Source: Chthonomonas sp. UBA2785 (lineage in GTDB: Bacteria; Armatimonadota; Fimbriimonadia; Fimbriimonadales; Fimbriimonadaceae). From it: DNA of 64,000 nt. The position numbers and the translations under genes were made by a program. The stretch spans positions 52,779 through 116,778 of the forward strand of contig DEIB01000007.1 of NCBI GenBank assembly GCA_002352215.1, read 5' to 3'. Positions 26,280-34,464 of the stretch are shown here, in pieces; position 1 is the stretch's first letter; every line of letters begins with the position of its first letter. The notes beneath the pieces are model-generated. The model ran no database searches. It was not told where the DNA came from and saw only the letters and a list, made by a program, of their open reading frames with translations.

Positions 26280-29200
26280 TTAGCCTTCGGTCTTTTCTTC
26301 CGGCTTGGCTTCTTCGGTTGCTTCCTCAGCAACTTCTTCGGCCTTAGCTTCCACCGCCGCCGGAGCGTCGGACTTGGCCGCCGCATCCGCCTTGGCGGAG
26401 TCCAGAGCGGTGCTCATGCTGCCGCGCTTGCTCTGCCAGATGGCGAGAATCAGGGCCGCCGCCGCCACAAGGGTGACGCCGCCGCGCAGGGTCGCGTCCA
26501 TCGGCTGGATAACCACCGGCACGATGAGGAGCGCGATCAGGTTCATAACCTTGATGAGCGGGTTCAGGGCCGGACCAGCCGTATCCTTGAACGGGTCGCC
26601 CACGGTGTCGCAAACCACGGCCGCCTTGTGCTCGTCCGTACCCTTGCCGCCGTGCATCCCATCTTCAATGAGCTTCTTGGCGTTGTCCCACATCCCGCCG
26701 GAGTTGGCGAGGAGAACGGCCATCAGCTGACCCGAAAGGATCGTACCGGCCAGGAAGCCGCCGAGCGCTTGCGCACCCACCAGGTTGTAGGCCACACCGT
26801 CGATCAGCACCGGCTGCTTGCCCAGGCCAAAGCCGAAGGCCACGAGGACCGGAAGGCTGATGGCGAGGATGCCGGGGCCGAGCAGTTCCTTCTGCGCAGC
26901 CGCCGTCACGATGGCGACGCAGCGGCCGTAATCCGGCTTGCTGGTGCCCTTCATGATGCCCGGATCGTTGCGGAACTGGTCGCGAACGTCGTTGATGAGG
27001 TCGAAGGCCGCGCGTCCCACGGCGTTGATGGAGAAGGCCGAGAAGAGGTACGGAGCCGCACCACCCACCAGCAACCCGAGGAAGATCTCGGGGACTTCGA
27101 GTCGCATCCCGATTTCGGTCAGCTTGGCCGCATCCACGTAAGCGTGGAACAAGGCCACCGCTGCCACAACCGCAGTCGCGATGGCAAAGCCCTTGGTGAG
27201 GGCCTTGGTCGTGTTGCCAGCGGCGTCCAGGATCTGGACCGCGCGGGCACCCTTCGGGTTGTCGTGGCCGGCGCCAGACATCTCGAACACGCCCTGAGCG
27301 TTATCCGAAATCGGGCCGAACGTGTCCATCGCGAGGATGAAGCCCGTGGTGGTGAGCAAGCCCAGACCCACCAGAGCGATCCCGTAGAAGGAGAGCAGGT
27401 AGCCGCCGAACTGGTCGGACGGGAAGATGAGGAGCGGAGCCATCAGCGCCGCCACAATGGCGAACACCGAGAAGACCGACGACTCTTGACCGTAGGCAAA
27501 GCCGTTGATGATCATCGGGGCCGGACCCGTGGTGGCCACGGAGGCCACTTCGCGCACCGGCTTCTTCTTGAAGGAAACGTAGTAGTCCGTCAGCTTCTCG
27601 AAGAGGAAGGCCATGAAGATCCCGAACAGGATACAGACGACGAAGCGCCACCATTCCACGTTCTTGTGCGTCACCAGCAGGGGTTCGGCCGTGCCCGGTT
27701 GCGGCGGCATACTGCCATCCGTCGGCGGGGTGGAGACTTCTTCCGGCGATTGCTTGTAGTAGCCCAGAACCGGCGCGACTTGGTCGAAACGGGTCTTGCC
27801 GTCCGAATCCAGAGCCACGTAGAGGTTGTCCTTGCCGTCCACATAGATCGTGGCCGGATAGGTGGCTTCCTCCTTCACCTCGGTGCCTTGCTTCTTGACT
27901 TCGTCAAACTGCTTAGCGAGATATTCCTTGGTCGAGGGGCCGACGATGAACGTCTGCGCCGGCGGGTTCTGCTGACCCGGAGCCGTTTGCTGGACACTGA
28001 CCTGCATGTAGATCAGCTCCTTGCCGCCGAAGGCTTCCTTCAGCGTCACGAACTGCGGGGCCGGCGGGTTGGCCGGGTCACCCGAGGTCTGGTCCGGCTT
28101 TTGCACCGCGAAGCCAGCGACTTTGGCGAAGTTCGGGCTGTTGAGGTCCACCTTGGTCAGACCTTCCACCTTGCGCGGTTCCGGCAAGTTGTTGGGGTCG
28201 AACTGGCTGAACGGACTGATGTAGTTGGAGACGAAGCGCAGGCGATCGTCTTCCGAGAAGCCAGGCGTGGCCGCCACGAAGGCCGCGGACTTCGCCACGT
28301 CTTCGGCAGCAACTTCCTTGAACTCCTTCTTCTGGGCAATCGCCAACTTGTTGCCTTCGGCAACCATCACGTCCAGCAGGTTGCGCTGCCATTGCTCGCG
28401 CGTCACCTTGGTCGAGGTCTGGATGACCGGGTTGCTGCTGGGCATACCGCCCATCATCCAGTAGGCCAGCACCACGGTCAGGATCGCCGCAATGACGCCC
28501 GAGCCGTAGAAGCCCTTTTGGATCGAGTGCAGCGGGTCGGACTCTTCGTCCTCGTCGCCCTTGACCATATAGATCCCGATGATGGAGGCCACGATGCCGA
28601 TCCCGCGAGCGAGAAGGGCGAACATAACCAAGCGCATCCACGTGGCGGTGTCGAAGATCGCAGCCGTCGCAGCGCCCAAAACGATGGCGGCCACGAGGGT
28701 GACTTCGTAAGATTCAAAGACGTCAGCGGCCATACCGGCGCAGTCGCCGACGTTGTCGCCCACGTTGTCCGCAATGACGGCCGGGTTGCGCGGGTCGTCT
28801 TCCGGAATTCCGGCTTCGACCTTACCAACGAGGTCAGCACCCACGTCCGCGGCCTTGGTGTAGATCCCACCGCCGACACGCATGAAGAGGGCCGCAAGCG
28901 AACCACCGAAACCAAAGCCGACCAGAAGCTTCATGGCTTCAGCCGGGAAGAAGAGGAAGACAGCGGTCGCACCGATCAGACCAAGGCCGACGGTGTACAT
29001 ACCGGCGACGGCGCCCGAGCGGAACGCCGTTTCAAGGGCTTCCTTCTTGCTGTTGAGAGCAGCGGCGGCGGTGCGCACGTTGCCGCGCACTGCGGTCACC
29101 ATGCCCAGATAGCCCGCGCCGTAAGAAGCCATCACCCCGAGGACGAAACAGACGGCTACGCCCGTACCAACGTTCTGGCCGAACTGTCCTTGGTAAAGGA

Positions 29201-29537
29201 AGTAGAGACCAGCCGCCAGCAGAATGACGAAGATGCCCATGAGCTTTCGCTGCTGAGCCAGGTACGCCAACGCCCCGGCTTCGATGGCCTTCGCCACCTC
29301 GCGCATCGCGTCATTGCCCGTGCTCTTCGCCAGGACCTGCTTTTGGAACACATAACCCATGACAATGGCGAGGAAGCCGAGGCCCAAAGACAAGTAAAGA
29401 TAAATCTTGTCTTGATCGGAGAACTCAAGCTTGACGTTCTCACCCCCAGCAGCCATTGCAAAGGTCGGAATAAGTAGCGCGGCCAGAACCGCGATCAGGG
29501 TCGTCCACCGACCCGTCTTCCACCATCGCAAACACAT
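26280..29537 (-). CDS. hppA: Membrane-bound H+-translocating pyrophosphatase, K+-independent type, with large insertion
   Basis: A 1085-residue polytopic pyrophosphatase that pumps protons using PPi hydrolysis. The pyrophosphate site DVGADLVGKVEAGIPEDDPRNPAVIADNVGDNVGDCAGMAADVFESYE (about 231-278) is intact. The second half carries SDNAQGVFEMS, GNTTKALTKG (Lys778), FSINAVGRAA, and KAAVVCDTVGDPFKDTAGPALNP. Lys at the GNTT-K-A position marks the K+-independent branch in this family. Typical HppA has about 670-800 residues. The excess is an insertion at about 362-625 between two transmembrane segments, with a Pro-rich end, plus an Ala/Lys/Glu-rich C-terminal tail (about 1037-1085). The leader upstream is structured. 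Confidence 0.94.
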   Translation of the reverse strand: MCLRWWKTGRWTTLIAVLAALLIPTFAMAAGGENVKLEFSDQDKIYLYLSLGLGFLAIVMGYVFQKQVLAKSTGNDAMREVAKAIEAGALAYLAQQRKLMGIFVILLAAGLYFLYQGQFGQNVGTGVAVCFVLGVMASYGAGYLGMVTAVRGNVRTAAAALNSKKEALETAFRSGAVAGMYTVGLGLIGATAVFLFFPAEAMKLLVGFGFGGSLAALFMRVGGGIYTKAADVGADLVGKVEAGIPEDDPRNPAVIADNVGDNVGDCAGMAADVFESYEVTLVAAIVLGAATAAIFDTATWMRLVMFALLARGIGIVASIIGIYMVKGDEDEESDPLHSIQKGFYGSGVIAAILTVVLAYWMMGGMPSSNPVIQTSTKVTREQWQRNLLDVMVAEGNKLAIAQKKEFKEVAAEDVAKSAAFVAATPGFSEDDRLRFVSNYISPFSQFDPNNLPEPRKVEGLTKVDLNSPNFAKVAGFAVQKPDQTSGDPANPPAPQFVTLKEAFGGKELIYMQVSVQQTAPGQQNPPAQTFIVGPSTKEYLAKQFDEVKKQGTEVKEEATYPATIYVDGKDNLYVALDSDGKTRFDQVAPVLGYYKQSPEEVSTPPTDGSMPPQPGTAEPLLVTHKNVEWWRFVVCILFGIFMAFLFEKLTDYYVSFKKKPVREVASVATTGPAPMIINGFAYGQESSVFSVFAIVAALMAPLLIFPSDQFGGYLLSFYGIALVGLGLLTTTGFILAMDTFGPISDNAQGVFEMSGAGHDNPKGARAVQILDAAGNTTKALTKGFAIATAVVAAVALFHAYVDAAKLTEIGMRLEVPEIFLGLLVGGAAPYLFSAFSINAVGRAAFDLINDVRDQFRNDPGIMKGTSKPDYGRCVAIVTAAAQKELLGPGILAISLPVLVAFGFGLGKQPVLIDGVAYNLVGAQALGGFLAGTILSGQLMAVLLANSGGMWDNAKKLIEDGMHGGKGTDEHKAAVVCDTVGDPFKDTAGPALNPLIKVMNLIALLIVPVVIQPMDATLRGGVTLVAAAALILAIWQSKRGSMSTALDSAKADAAAKSDAPAAVEAKAEEVAEEATEEAKPEEKTEG

Positions 29538-29548
29538 AGTGCGGAAAT

Positions 29549-29603
29549 TGACTCCTTTGATTCATGAAGGGAGTCAGGCCGGATACGACCTGACTCCATC
29601 CAA
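29549..29603 (-). promoter_or_regulatory. Alternative-pairing mRNA leader of hppA (possible pseudoknot and SD sequestration)
   Basis: On the reverse-strand message: GGAGTCAGG (29597-29589) pairs with CCTGACTCC (29578-29570) over a 10-base loop. The loop's AUCCGG could pair with the UUGGAU directly upstream (six pairs, two G-U), forming an H-type pseudoknot. The same CCTGACTCC also pairs over seven bases with GGAGTCA (29555-29549), which contains the Shine-Dalgarno GGAG of hppA. The two pairings exclude each other, as in translational riboswitches. It lies 12 to 66 bases before the hppA start. Seen in sequence; function is inferred. Confidence 0.55.
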
Positions 29604-29641
29604 TAGCTCACGATACCCGAGCCACGAGGTGAACCGGTAGG

Positions 29642-30361
29642 TTACTTTTGGCTGGGACGGATTTCTACCGTCACATGATGGCCACGCAATTGTCCCTGGA
29701 TGGCCTCGGCCTTCATTTTCGGGATTCCGGTGAACATGGTGACCGGCGCGGCCTCCATCATCTGCTTCACCTGGTTGCGGTTCAGCGACATGATCTTTTG
29801 CAGCGCCGAGATCAGCTCTTCACTGGATCGCTGGACGCCCAGCAGCACTAGGTCGTACTTCTCGGTGTCGACATGAGCGGCATAGGCCCCCATGGCAGCG
29901 TGCCCCTGGCCACCATCGGCGGTCGAGATGGGGATTTCCCGGTCGCAGTTCTCGCAGATGAGGCCGACGGAGCGTTCGTTGTACCAATTCAGTTCCTGGC
30001 AGAAACCGCACTGAACCTGGAACACCTTGAGAATGCGCCCATCTTGAATCGGCACCAAGCGGCCGCAACCCGTGCAGCGCACGTCTTCCATCGGCTTCTC
30101 GGTGAAGCCATTGCGGGCTTGGCAGATCGGGCAGGTGATATCGAAGGAAGTGACTTTCTTGACTTTCGACATCGAAACGATCGACATGATGACGCCCACC
30201 ACGCCAGCCACGGCCAGCACGATCGCAAGCCCGATCATCGCGCCGCCGTATTTGATGCCGATGCCGCCGAGAATGAGGGCAATCACCCCCGGAATCCCGA
30301 AGGCCATGGCCTTTTGCGCGTGGATCTCCTGAATGTCCGAACTTCGCTTGGCGGAACTCAT
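29642..30361 (-). CDS. Membrane protein with two zinc ribbons and an L7/L12-like C-terminal domain
   Basis: A 239-residue protein. Two adjacent transmembrane helices lie at about 20-36 and 41-62. A cytoplasmic part follows with four CxxC pairs (C77/C80, C96/C99, C118/C121, C136/C139), enough for two zinc ribbons. The last part (about 168-237: YDLVLLGV, a helix-rich stretch, EAAPVTMFTGIPKMKAEAIQGQLRGHHVTVEIR) has the plan of the ribosomal L7/L12 C-terminal domain, including the EAAP-K...AE-I segment and the closing VEI strand. That domain normally recruits translation GTPases. Not recognised as a described combination. The gene stands alone, 104 bases before hppA; the intervening region holds the hppA leader. 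Confidence 0.7.
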   Translation of the reverse strand: MSSAKRSSDIQEIHAQKAMAFGIPGVIALILGGIGIKYGGAMIGLAIVLAVAGVVGVIMSIVSMSKVKKVTSFDITCPICQARNGFTEKPMEDVRCTGCGRLVPIQDGRILKVFQVQCGFCQELNWYNERSVGLICENCDREIPISTADGGQGHAAMGAYAAHVDTEKYDLVLLGVQRSSEELISALQKIMSLNRNQVKQMMEAAPVTMFTGIPKMKAEAIQGQLRGHHVTVEIRPSQK

Positions 30362-30386
30362 ACGTAGTTTTAGTATAGGGGACGAT

Positions 30387-30423
30387 AGACAAAGAATGCC
30401 ACCTCTTGGTTAGAGGTGGCATT
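30387..30423 (-). terminator. Terminator of the glycosyltransferase-sigma operon
   Basis: A 12-bp stem aatgccacctct (30395-30406) with agaggtggcatt (30412-30423) and a 5-base loop, followed on the reverse strand by CTTTGTC, a modest T-rich run. Between the anti-sigma gene and the zinc-ribbon gene. Confidence 0.8.
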
Positions 30424-30447
30424 GGGGTTGCGGGCCAGCCGAGCGGA

Positions 30448-31305
30448 TTAACGCGAGATCGGGCCGCTGAGACCAGGGTTGGTGTTGCCGCTTGGGTCCG
30501 GCAAGCCTTGGCCGGTGCCCATGTTCGGGTCTTGCAAGACGGGCGCGTTCGGGTCCGTGGCCGGCACGATCAGCACCTTGCGGTCGCCCTGGTTGAGCGG
30601 CGTAAAGCCGTTGCTTTGGCCCAGCGTCTTCAAGATCGTCATAGCCGGGACATTGACGTACCGCACCGAGACCGGACTATCCGTGAAGCCCGGCGCGAAC
30701 TCGATGGTCAGCCCCGCGGCCATCCCAATCTGCTCGATCACGCTGCGGAGGCTGGTTCCCTCATCTTGAATCGTTATGGGGAGCATCGTGGGGTCAGCGG
30801 GCTGCACCGGGGCGAGAGGCTGCGGCCCCGTCGGCACGGTGTTGTTCGATCCCGGCGCCACGTTGGGGTCCACCCCTTCGGGCGTTCCGCTGTTTGTGCC
30901 TTGAATCCTTCGCTCACCGCTTTCGTCAGCCGTATCTTTGGCTTGGTTCTCCGTCGCTTGCAGAGATCGCGGGCCACTTTCAATCGCCAGATTCTGAGGT
31001 TGCGGTCGAGTGATGGCCATGTAACCCAGCGCCATGCTCACGATGAGCAGGGCCGCGGCAACGCCCAGACTCCAACGAGGCATGCGCACCTCGGGCGTGG
31101 GCTTCTCGAGCAACACGTGCGGGGCCGGGATGATGGCGGGACCCACGGGCTTGGCGGCGGTGAACTTGCCGAGCATGGACGCTCGGCTCTCCAATTCCGC
31201 TACGTCCTCCGGGTAGCGCTGGCGGTATTGCTGCGCGGCTTCGGAGAGCGGATCGCGGGCGAGTTCCCACATCAGTTCATCACGGTCTTCGGGCAACATG
31301 CTCAT
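30448..31305 (-). CDS. Putative anti-sigma factor with secretin/STN-like periplasmic domain
   Basis: A 285-residue single-pass protein. The N-terminal about 90 residues are cytoplasmic and begin DRDELMWELARDPLSEAA, then one transmembrane helix WSLGVAAALLIVSMALGYM (about 94-115). A low-complexity Pro/Asn/Gly linker follows. The periplasmic module (about 170-250: LPITIQDEGTSLRSVIEQIGMAAGLTIEFAPGFTDSPVSVRYVNVPAMTILKTLGQSNGF) has the STN/secretin N0 pattern. Its ATG overlaps the sigma gene stop by 4 bases, the usual arrangement for an anti-sigma factor. The STN-like sensor part would be the signal input. Confidence 0.7.
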   Translation of the reverse strand: MSMLPEDRDELMWELARDPLSEAAQQYRQRYPEDVAELESRASMLGKFTAAKPVGPAIIPAPHVLLEKPTPEVRMPRWSLGVAAALLIVSMALGYMAITRPQPQNLAIESGPRSLQATENQAKDTADESGERRIQGTNSGTPEGVDPNVAPGSNNTVPTGPQPLAPVQPADPTMLPITIQDEGTSLRSVIEQIGMAAGLTIEFAPGFTDSPVSVRYVNVPAMTILKTLGQSNGFTPLNQGDRKVLIVPATDPNAPVLQDPNMGTGQGLPDPSGNTNPGLSGPISR

Positions 31306-31901
31306 GCGGCACCTCCTTCGAAAATCTGGCGGAATCGCTCACGCGCCCGAAAGAGGCGAGTCTTCGCCGCGTTCGGCGTGCATTCCATCGCCCCGGCGAT
31401 CTCATTCAGCGAAAGGTCTTCCCAGTAGAACATAACTAAGATGGCGCGATCTTCGGGCTCCATTTGCCGCATGGCGCGCTCAATTTCGGGGTCGGCAAGC
31501 TGCGGAATCCCCTGGGGGTCGGTCAAGCGGTCGCTCACCGCTTCCAGCGTGACGGCTTGGCGATCGTGGCGGGTTCGGCGCGTGGCCTGGATGGCCGTGT
31601 TCACGACAATTCGGTAGAGCCACGTGCCAAAGCTCGCCCGGCGATCAAATTTGGTGAGGTTCTTGAAGGCCTTGGTCATGGCCTCTTGCACCACGTCTTC
31701 GGCCTCGGAACGGTGCAGTACGATGCCTTGCGCCACGCTGAGGCTACGGCCGTAATGCCGGTCAAAAAGGTGCCGGAACGCCGCACGGTCCCCGGCCACG
31801 ACCCGGGCAATGATGTGCTCGTCGGTGTCGTGGTCCATGGGCAGCTGAATTTGGTTCGCCAGTGTCACGGTCTCTTCGCTTGGACGCGGATCAGTTGGCA
31901 T
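31302..31901 (-). CDS. ECF-type RNA polymerase sigma factor
   Basis: A 199-residue sigma-70 factor of the extracytoplasmic function group. Region 2 is visible at about 30-95 (DRAAFRHLFDRHYGRSLSVAQGIVLHRSEAEDVVQEAMTKAFKNLTKFDRRASFGTWLYRIVVNTAI) and region 4 at about 137-190 (MRQMEPEDRAILVMFYWEDLSLNEIAGAMECTPNAAKTRLFRARERFRQIF). Its start overlaps the glycosyltransferase end by 11 bases and its stop overlaps the anti-sigma start. Target promoters cannot be read from the window; regulation of envelope functions is likely given the company. Confidence 0.93.
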   Translation of the reverse strand: MPTDPRPSEETVTLANQIQLPMDHDTDEHIIARVVAGDRAAFRHLFDRHYGRSLSVAQGIVLHRSEAEDVVQEAMTKAFKNLTKFDRRASFGTWLYRIVVNTAIQATRRTRHDRQAVTLEAVSDRLTDPQGIPQLADPEIERAMRQMEPEDRAILVMFYWEDLSLNEIAGAMECTPNAAKTRLFRARERFRQIFEGGAA

Positions 31902-33276
31902 TGGTAACTCCTGGGGTTTCTGGTCCCACCGCCGGAACGGTAGTGGCCTGAATCGCTTGCCCCATTTCTATACGACGTGCAAAGGCCGGGCCAAGTGTGC
32001 TCCAGCTTGCAAATGCAAACCCGGCCATCACCACGGCCACGCAAACCCACGCCCACTGCTCTCGCTTCTTGAACCAAAGCGTCACGCCCATGCCCATCAA
32101 AAGGGCCAGCGGCGCAAAGGCCGGATACAGGTACCGCGCCTGCCCCTGGAAGTACTGCAGGTTAAAGCGAAGGAATAAAGCCAGGACAACAAGCACCGCC
32201 ACGGCCCCCAGGGCGTGCATGGCGGGTTGCGGCTTCTTGCGGTCTTTGGCCACCGCGATGATGCCCGAGAGACCTGCTGCGGTAAGGAACGCCAGGCTCA
32301 CACGATAGAAAGTCTCTACCGCTTTGCCACCGTAAGCCTCGAGGGGCGAGATATCCATATAGCCGAAGGTGCCCACAAAGCTTTTGGCCGCGGTCCACCC
32401 CACCCAATTCATCAGGTACGAGCCCATACCGATGGAATCGATGAACTTCTTGGCCTGGGCGGTGCCCCCGAACGACTCGGTAAAGGCCCGAAGCGCAAAC
32501 GGGTCACCGTACACCTGCACATTGCGGATCATCCAGGGTGCGGCCACCAGAAGCGGCCCCAGCCCCATGGTCAGGGCCACGGTGAGCTTCGATTTCTTGG
32601 GCGCGCCGATATAGCCCGCGACCATGCCCACCGGAATCAACATCAGGCCGGTGGTCTTCGTCCAGATGGCCGCCCCGGCCACGAGGCCAAACAGAATGGG
32701 GTACGCCGCCCCCGAACCCCGCGCCACAATCGCCGCGAGCACCAATCCCCACGTGATGAGGCAATAGAGAAGCGGGTCGTTGCTCACCGCGCCGTGGAGG
32801 GCCAGGTTCATGGGCAAGAGCCCAAAGGCCATCGCTGCCAGCGCGACTTCGTACGACTGCGAGACGTTACGGGCAAAGGAATACAAGCCCAGGAGCATCA
32901 AAACGCCGATGCCCGTGTTGACAAAGCGTAGGTAGCGTCCGCCCTCATTGGCTTGCGGATCCCACCCGGCCGCCTTGGCAATCTGCCCCGCCATAAAGTA
33001 GTAAAGCGGAGGCTGGTGGGCTTGGTAGTTCTCGTAAAGCTCGGGGTCTTTGGGGTCTAGCACCGCCGGGCCCTCGCCCCGGGCCATGCGGGCGACGTAG
33101 TTGGCATGCTGGCGTTCGTCGGGGGCTCCGATATCCGGCGCGGTGGCGGGTTGGTTGGTTTCTGGATTCCTCTGGGTGAAGAGTGCCCCGGCCGTCCGGT
33201 AGGGGGTCGCATCATTGAAAGCGGTGGCTCCGCCTACAAACAGAAGCAAAATCACCAAAATTCCGAGTGCCCGCAT
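31891..33276 (-). CDS. GT39/ArnT-like membrane glycosyltransferase
   Basis: A 461-residue integral membrane protein with about 11-12 transmembrane stretches. A family-typical N-terminal loop with PDERQHANYVARMARG and YQAHQPPLYYFM matches the dolichyl-phosphate-mannose/ArnT-type transferases (acidic D-E near the first loop is the catalytic candidate). These move a sugar from a lipid carrier to an acceptor at the outer face of the membrane. Start chosen at ATG 33276 (MRALGIL), preceded by GAGG. It is the first gene of a GT39-sigma-antisigma operon and divergent from the thioredoxin fusion. The acceptor is unknown; the enzyme may be the regulated envelope function. Confidence 0.75.
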   Translation of the reverse strand: MRALGILVILLLFVGGATAFNDATPYRTAGALFTQRNPETNQPATAPDIGAPDERQHANYVARMARGEGPAVLDPKDPELYENYQAHQPPLYYFMAGQIAKAAGWDPQANEGGRYLRFVNTGIGVLMLLGLYSFARNVSQSYEVALAAMAFGLLPMNLALHGAVSNDPLLYCLITWGLVLAAIVARGSGAAYPILFGLVAGAAIWTKTTGLMLIPVGMVAGYIGAPKKSKLTVALTMGLGPLLVAAPWMIRNVQVYGDPFALRAFTESFGGTAQAKKFIDSIGMGSYLMNWVGWTAAKSFVGTFGYMDISPLEAYGGKAVETFYRVSLAFLTAAGLSGIIAVAKDRKKPQPAMHALGAVAVLVVLALFLRFNLQYFQGQARYLYPAFAPLALLMGMGVTLWFKKREQWAWVCVAVVMAGFAFASWSTLGPAFARRIEMGQAIQATTVPAVGPETPGVTNAN

Positions 33277-33286
33277 GCCGCCTCTA

Positions 33287-33316
33287 TTGTATATGAACAT
33301 CAAAAAGCACTAGACT
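33287..33316 (+). promoter_or_regulatory. Candidate sigma-70-like promoter for the LolA-thioredoxin gene
   Basis: TTGTAT (33287-33292) and TAGACT (33311-33316), with an 18-base gap, lie 44 to 73 bases before the ATG at 33360. The gap is AT-rich compared with the surrounding DNA. A promoter call by eye only. Confidence 0.4.
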
Positions 33317-33359
33317 ATCGGCGGAACTCCCCCCGGAAGGACGGGAGTAAGAAAATCAC

Positions 33360-34334
33360 ATGCGACGATCCTTATTCTCCATGATGGCCCTCGCCGGCGG
33401 AATGGTGAGTGCGTTCGCCTTCGCGCCGCCGAAGCCGCTCGAAGGTCACTTCGAGGCTCTCCAGCGGGCCAAGTCCCTCAACGTGGAATACACGGTGACC
33501 ATGGTGGGCGGAGCTCCGCGCACTGTGAGCCTCTCGCTCCAAAAGCCGAACCTCCTCCGCATGGAGTCGGGTGACCAAGTCGTGTTTGCCGATGGCACCA
33601 CCATCGTGACTTACGACAAGGCGGCCAACCAGTTCTCCAAGATGGATCAGACCACGGACTCGCTCCTCGGATTGTTCGAAGATACGGATATGCGCTTCTG
33701 GCGCCCGTTCTTCGATGCCAAGGCGTTCGACGGAATGACCGACGTAGCCAAGGGCAGCAACGTGGAGCGCGCCGGTCGTCGCCTCACGACGGTGACGGGC
33801 AAGATGGGCATCACCAGTTCGACCATGTACCTGGATTCGCGCGATGCGCTGCTCCGTCAGGCTGAAATCAGCCAGCAAATGGGCGGCACCACGACCCGTT
33901 CGGTCGTGAACGCCACCAAGGTGGAAGTGAACGGCGAAGTCGCTTCGGATCTGTTTGCGTTCAAGGCTCCGGCCGGTGCGACGGAAGTCACGTTCGTGGC
34001 CAAGTGGCACTACGACTTCGAATCCGCCAAGAAGCTGGCCAAGCAAACCGGCCGCGTGCTGATGGTGGACTTCATGGCCGACTGGTGTGGCCCGTGCAAG
34101 ATGCTGGACGCGCAAGTTTTCAGCACGCCGGAGTTCAAGAAGGCCGCCGGTGAAATGGTGTGGGTGAAGGTCAACATTGACAACTTCCCGGCCCTCGCTT
34201 CGCAATACAAGGCGACGTCGATCCCGCTCGTGGTGTTCATGAACGGTGACGGCCAAGTGCTGCACCAATCGCTGGGCTTCAAGCCGGTGGGTGAATTCCT
34301 CAAGGAAATCGCCGCCGCGAAGAGCAAGGGCTAA
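33360..34334 (+). CDS. Exported LolA-like domain fused to thioredoxin
   Basis: A 324-residue protein with a signal peptide (MALAGGMVSAFAFA). The first about 200 residues, with LNVEYTVTM, PNLLRMESGDQVVFADGTTIVTYDKAANQF and TSSTMYLDSRDALLRQAEI, have the curved beta-sheet pattern of the LolA/LolB or DUF2092 lipoprotein-carrier fold. A thioredoxin domain follows with active site W242-C243-G-P-C246 and a typical PLVVFMNGDGQVL (cis-Pro loop) region. A thiol-redox module joined to a lipid/lipoprotein carrier-like domain suggests a periplasmic role in envelope protein quality control. The terminator at 34.36 kb ends the message. Single-gene transcript; no partner adjacent. Confidence 0.78.
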   Translation: MRRSLFSMMALAGGMVSAFAFAPPKPLEGHFEALQRAKSLNVEYTVTMVGGAPRTVSLSLQKPNLLRMESGDQVVFADGTTIVTYDKAANQFSKMDQTTDSLLGLFEDTDMRFWRPFFDAKAFDGMTDVAKGSNVERAGRRLTTVTGKMGITSSTMYLDSRDALLRQAEISQQMGGTTTRSVVNATKVEVNGEVASDLFAFKAPAGATEVTFVAKWHYDFESAKKLAKQTGRVLMVDFMADWCGPCKMLDAQVFSTPEFKKAAGEMVWVKVNIDNFPALASQYKATSIPLVVFMNGDGQVLHQSLGFKPVGEFLKEIAAAKSKG

Positions 34335-34356
34335 GCCCTCGCTTCAACTCAACAGG

Positions 34357-34391
34357 ATCCCCGTTTCGCTTCGGCGGAGCGGGGATTTTTC
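34357..34391 (+). terminator. Intrinsic terminator with UUCG tetraloop
   Basis: atccccg (34357-34363) pairs with cggggat (34380-34386), continuing inward with two G-U pairs to a C-UUCG-G tetraloop (34369-34374), then TTTTTC. Terminates the LolA-thioredoxin gene. Confidence 0.88.
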
Positions 34392-34464
34392 GTTTTCCCG
34401 GTATCCCTTTCAGGTGGTACGCCCCTTTGCCGGGCCGAAACCTTACTATCCCGGAGGGGGAATC

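Noticed and set aside
26628..29477. A 949-codon open frame on the forward strand opposite hppA
   Set aside because: It mirrors the codon periodicity of hppA, is rich in His/Arg, and shows no family motif; hppA has all its motifs.
29549..29603. Fluoride riboswitch (crcB motif) upstream of hppA
   Set aside because: The order of pseudoknot, P1 and the conserved AAAC and CUGAUG-like segments is missing; only a general hairpin-pseudoknot resemblance remains.
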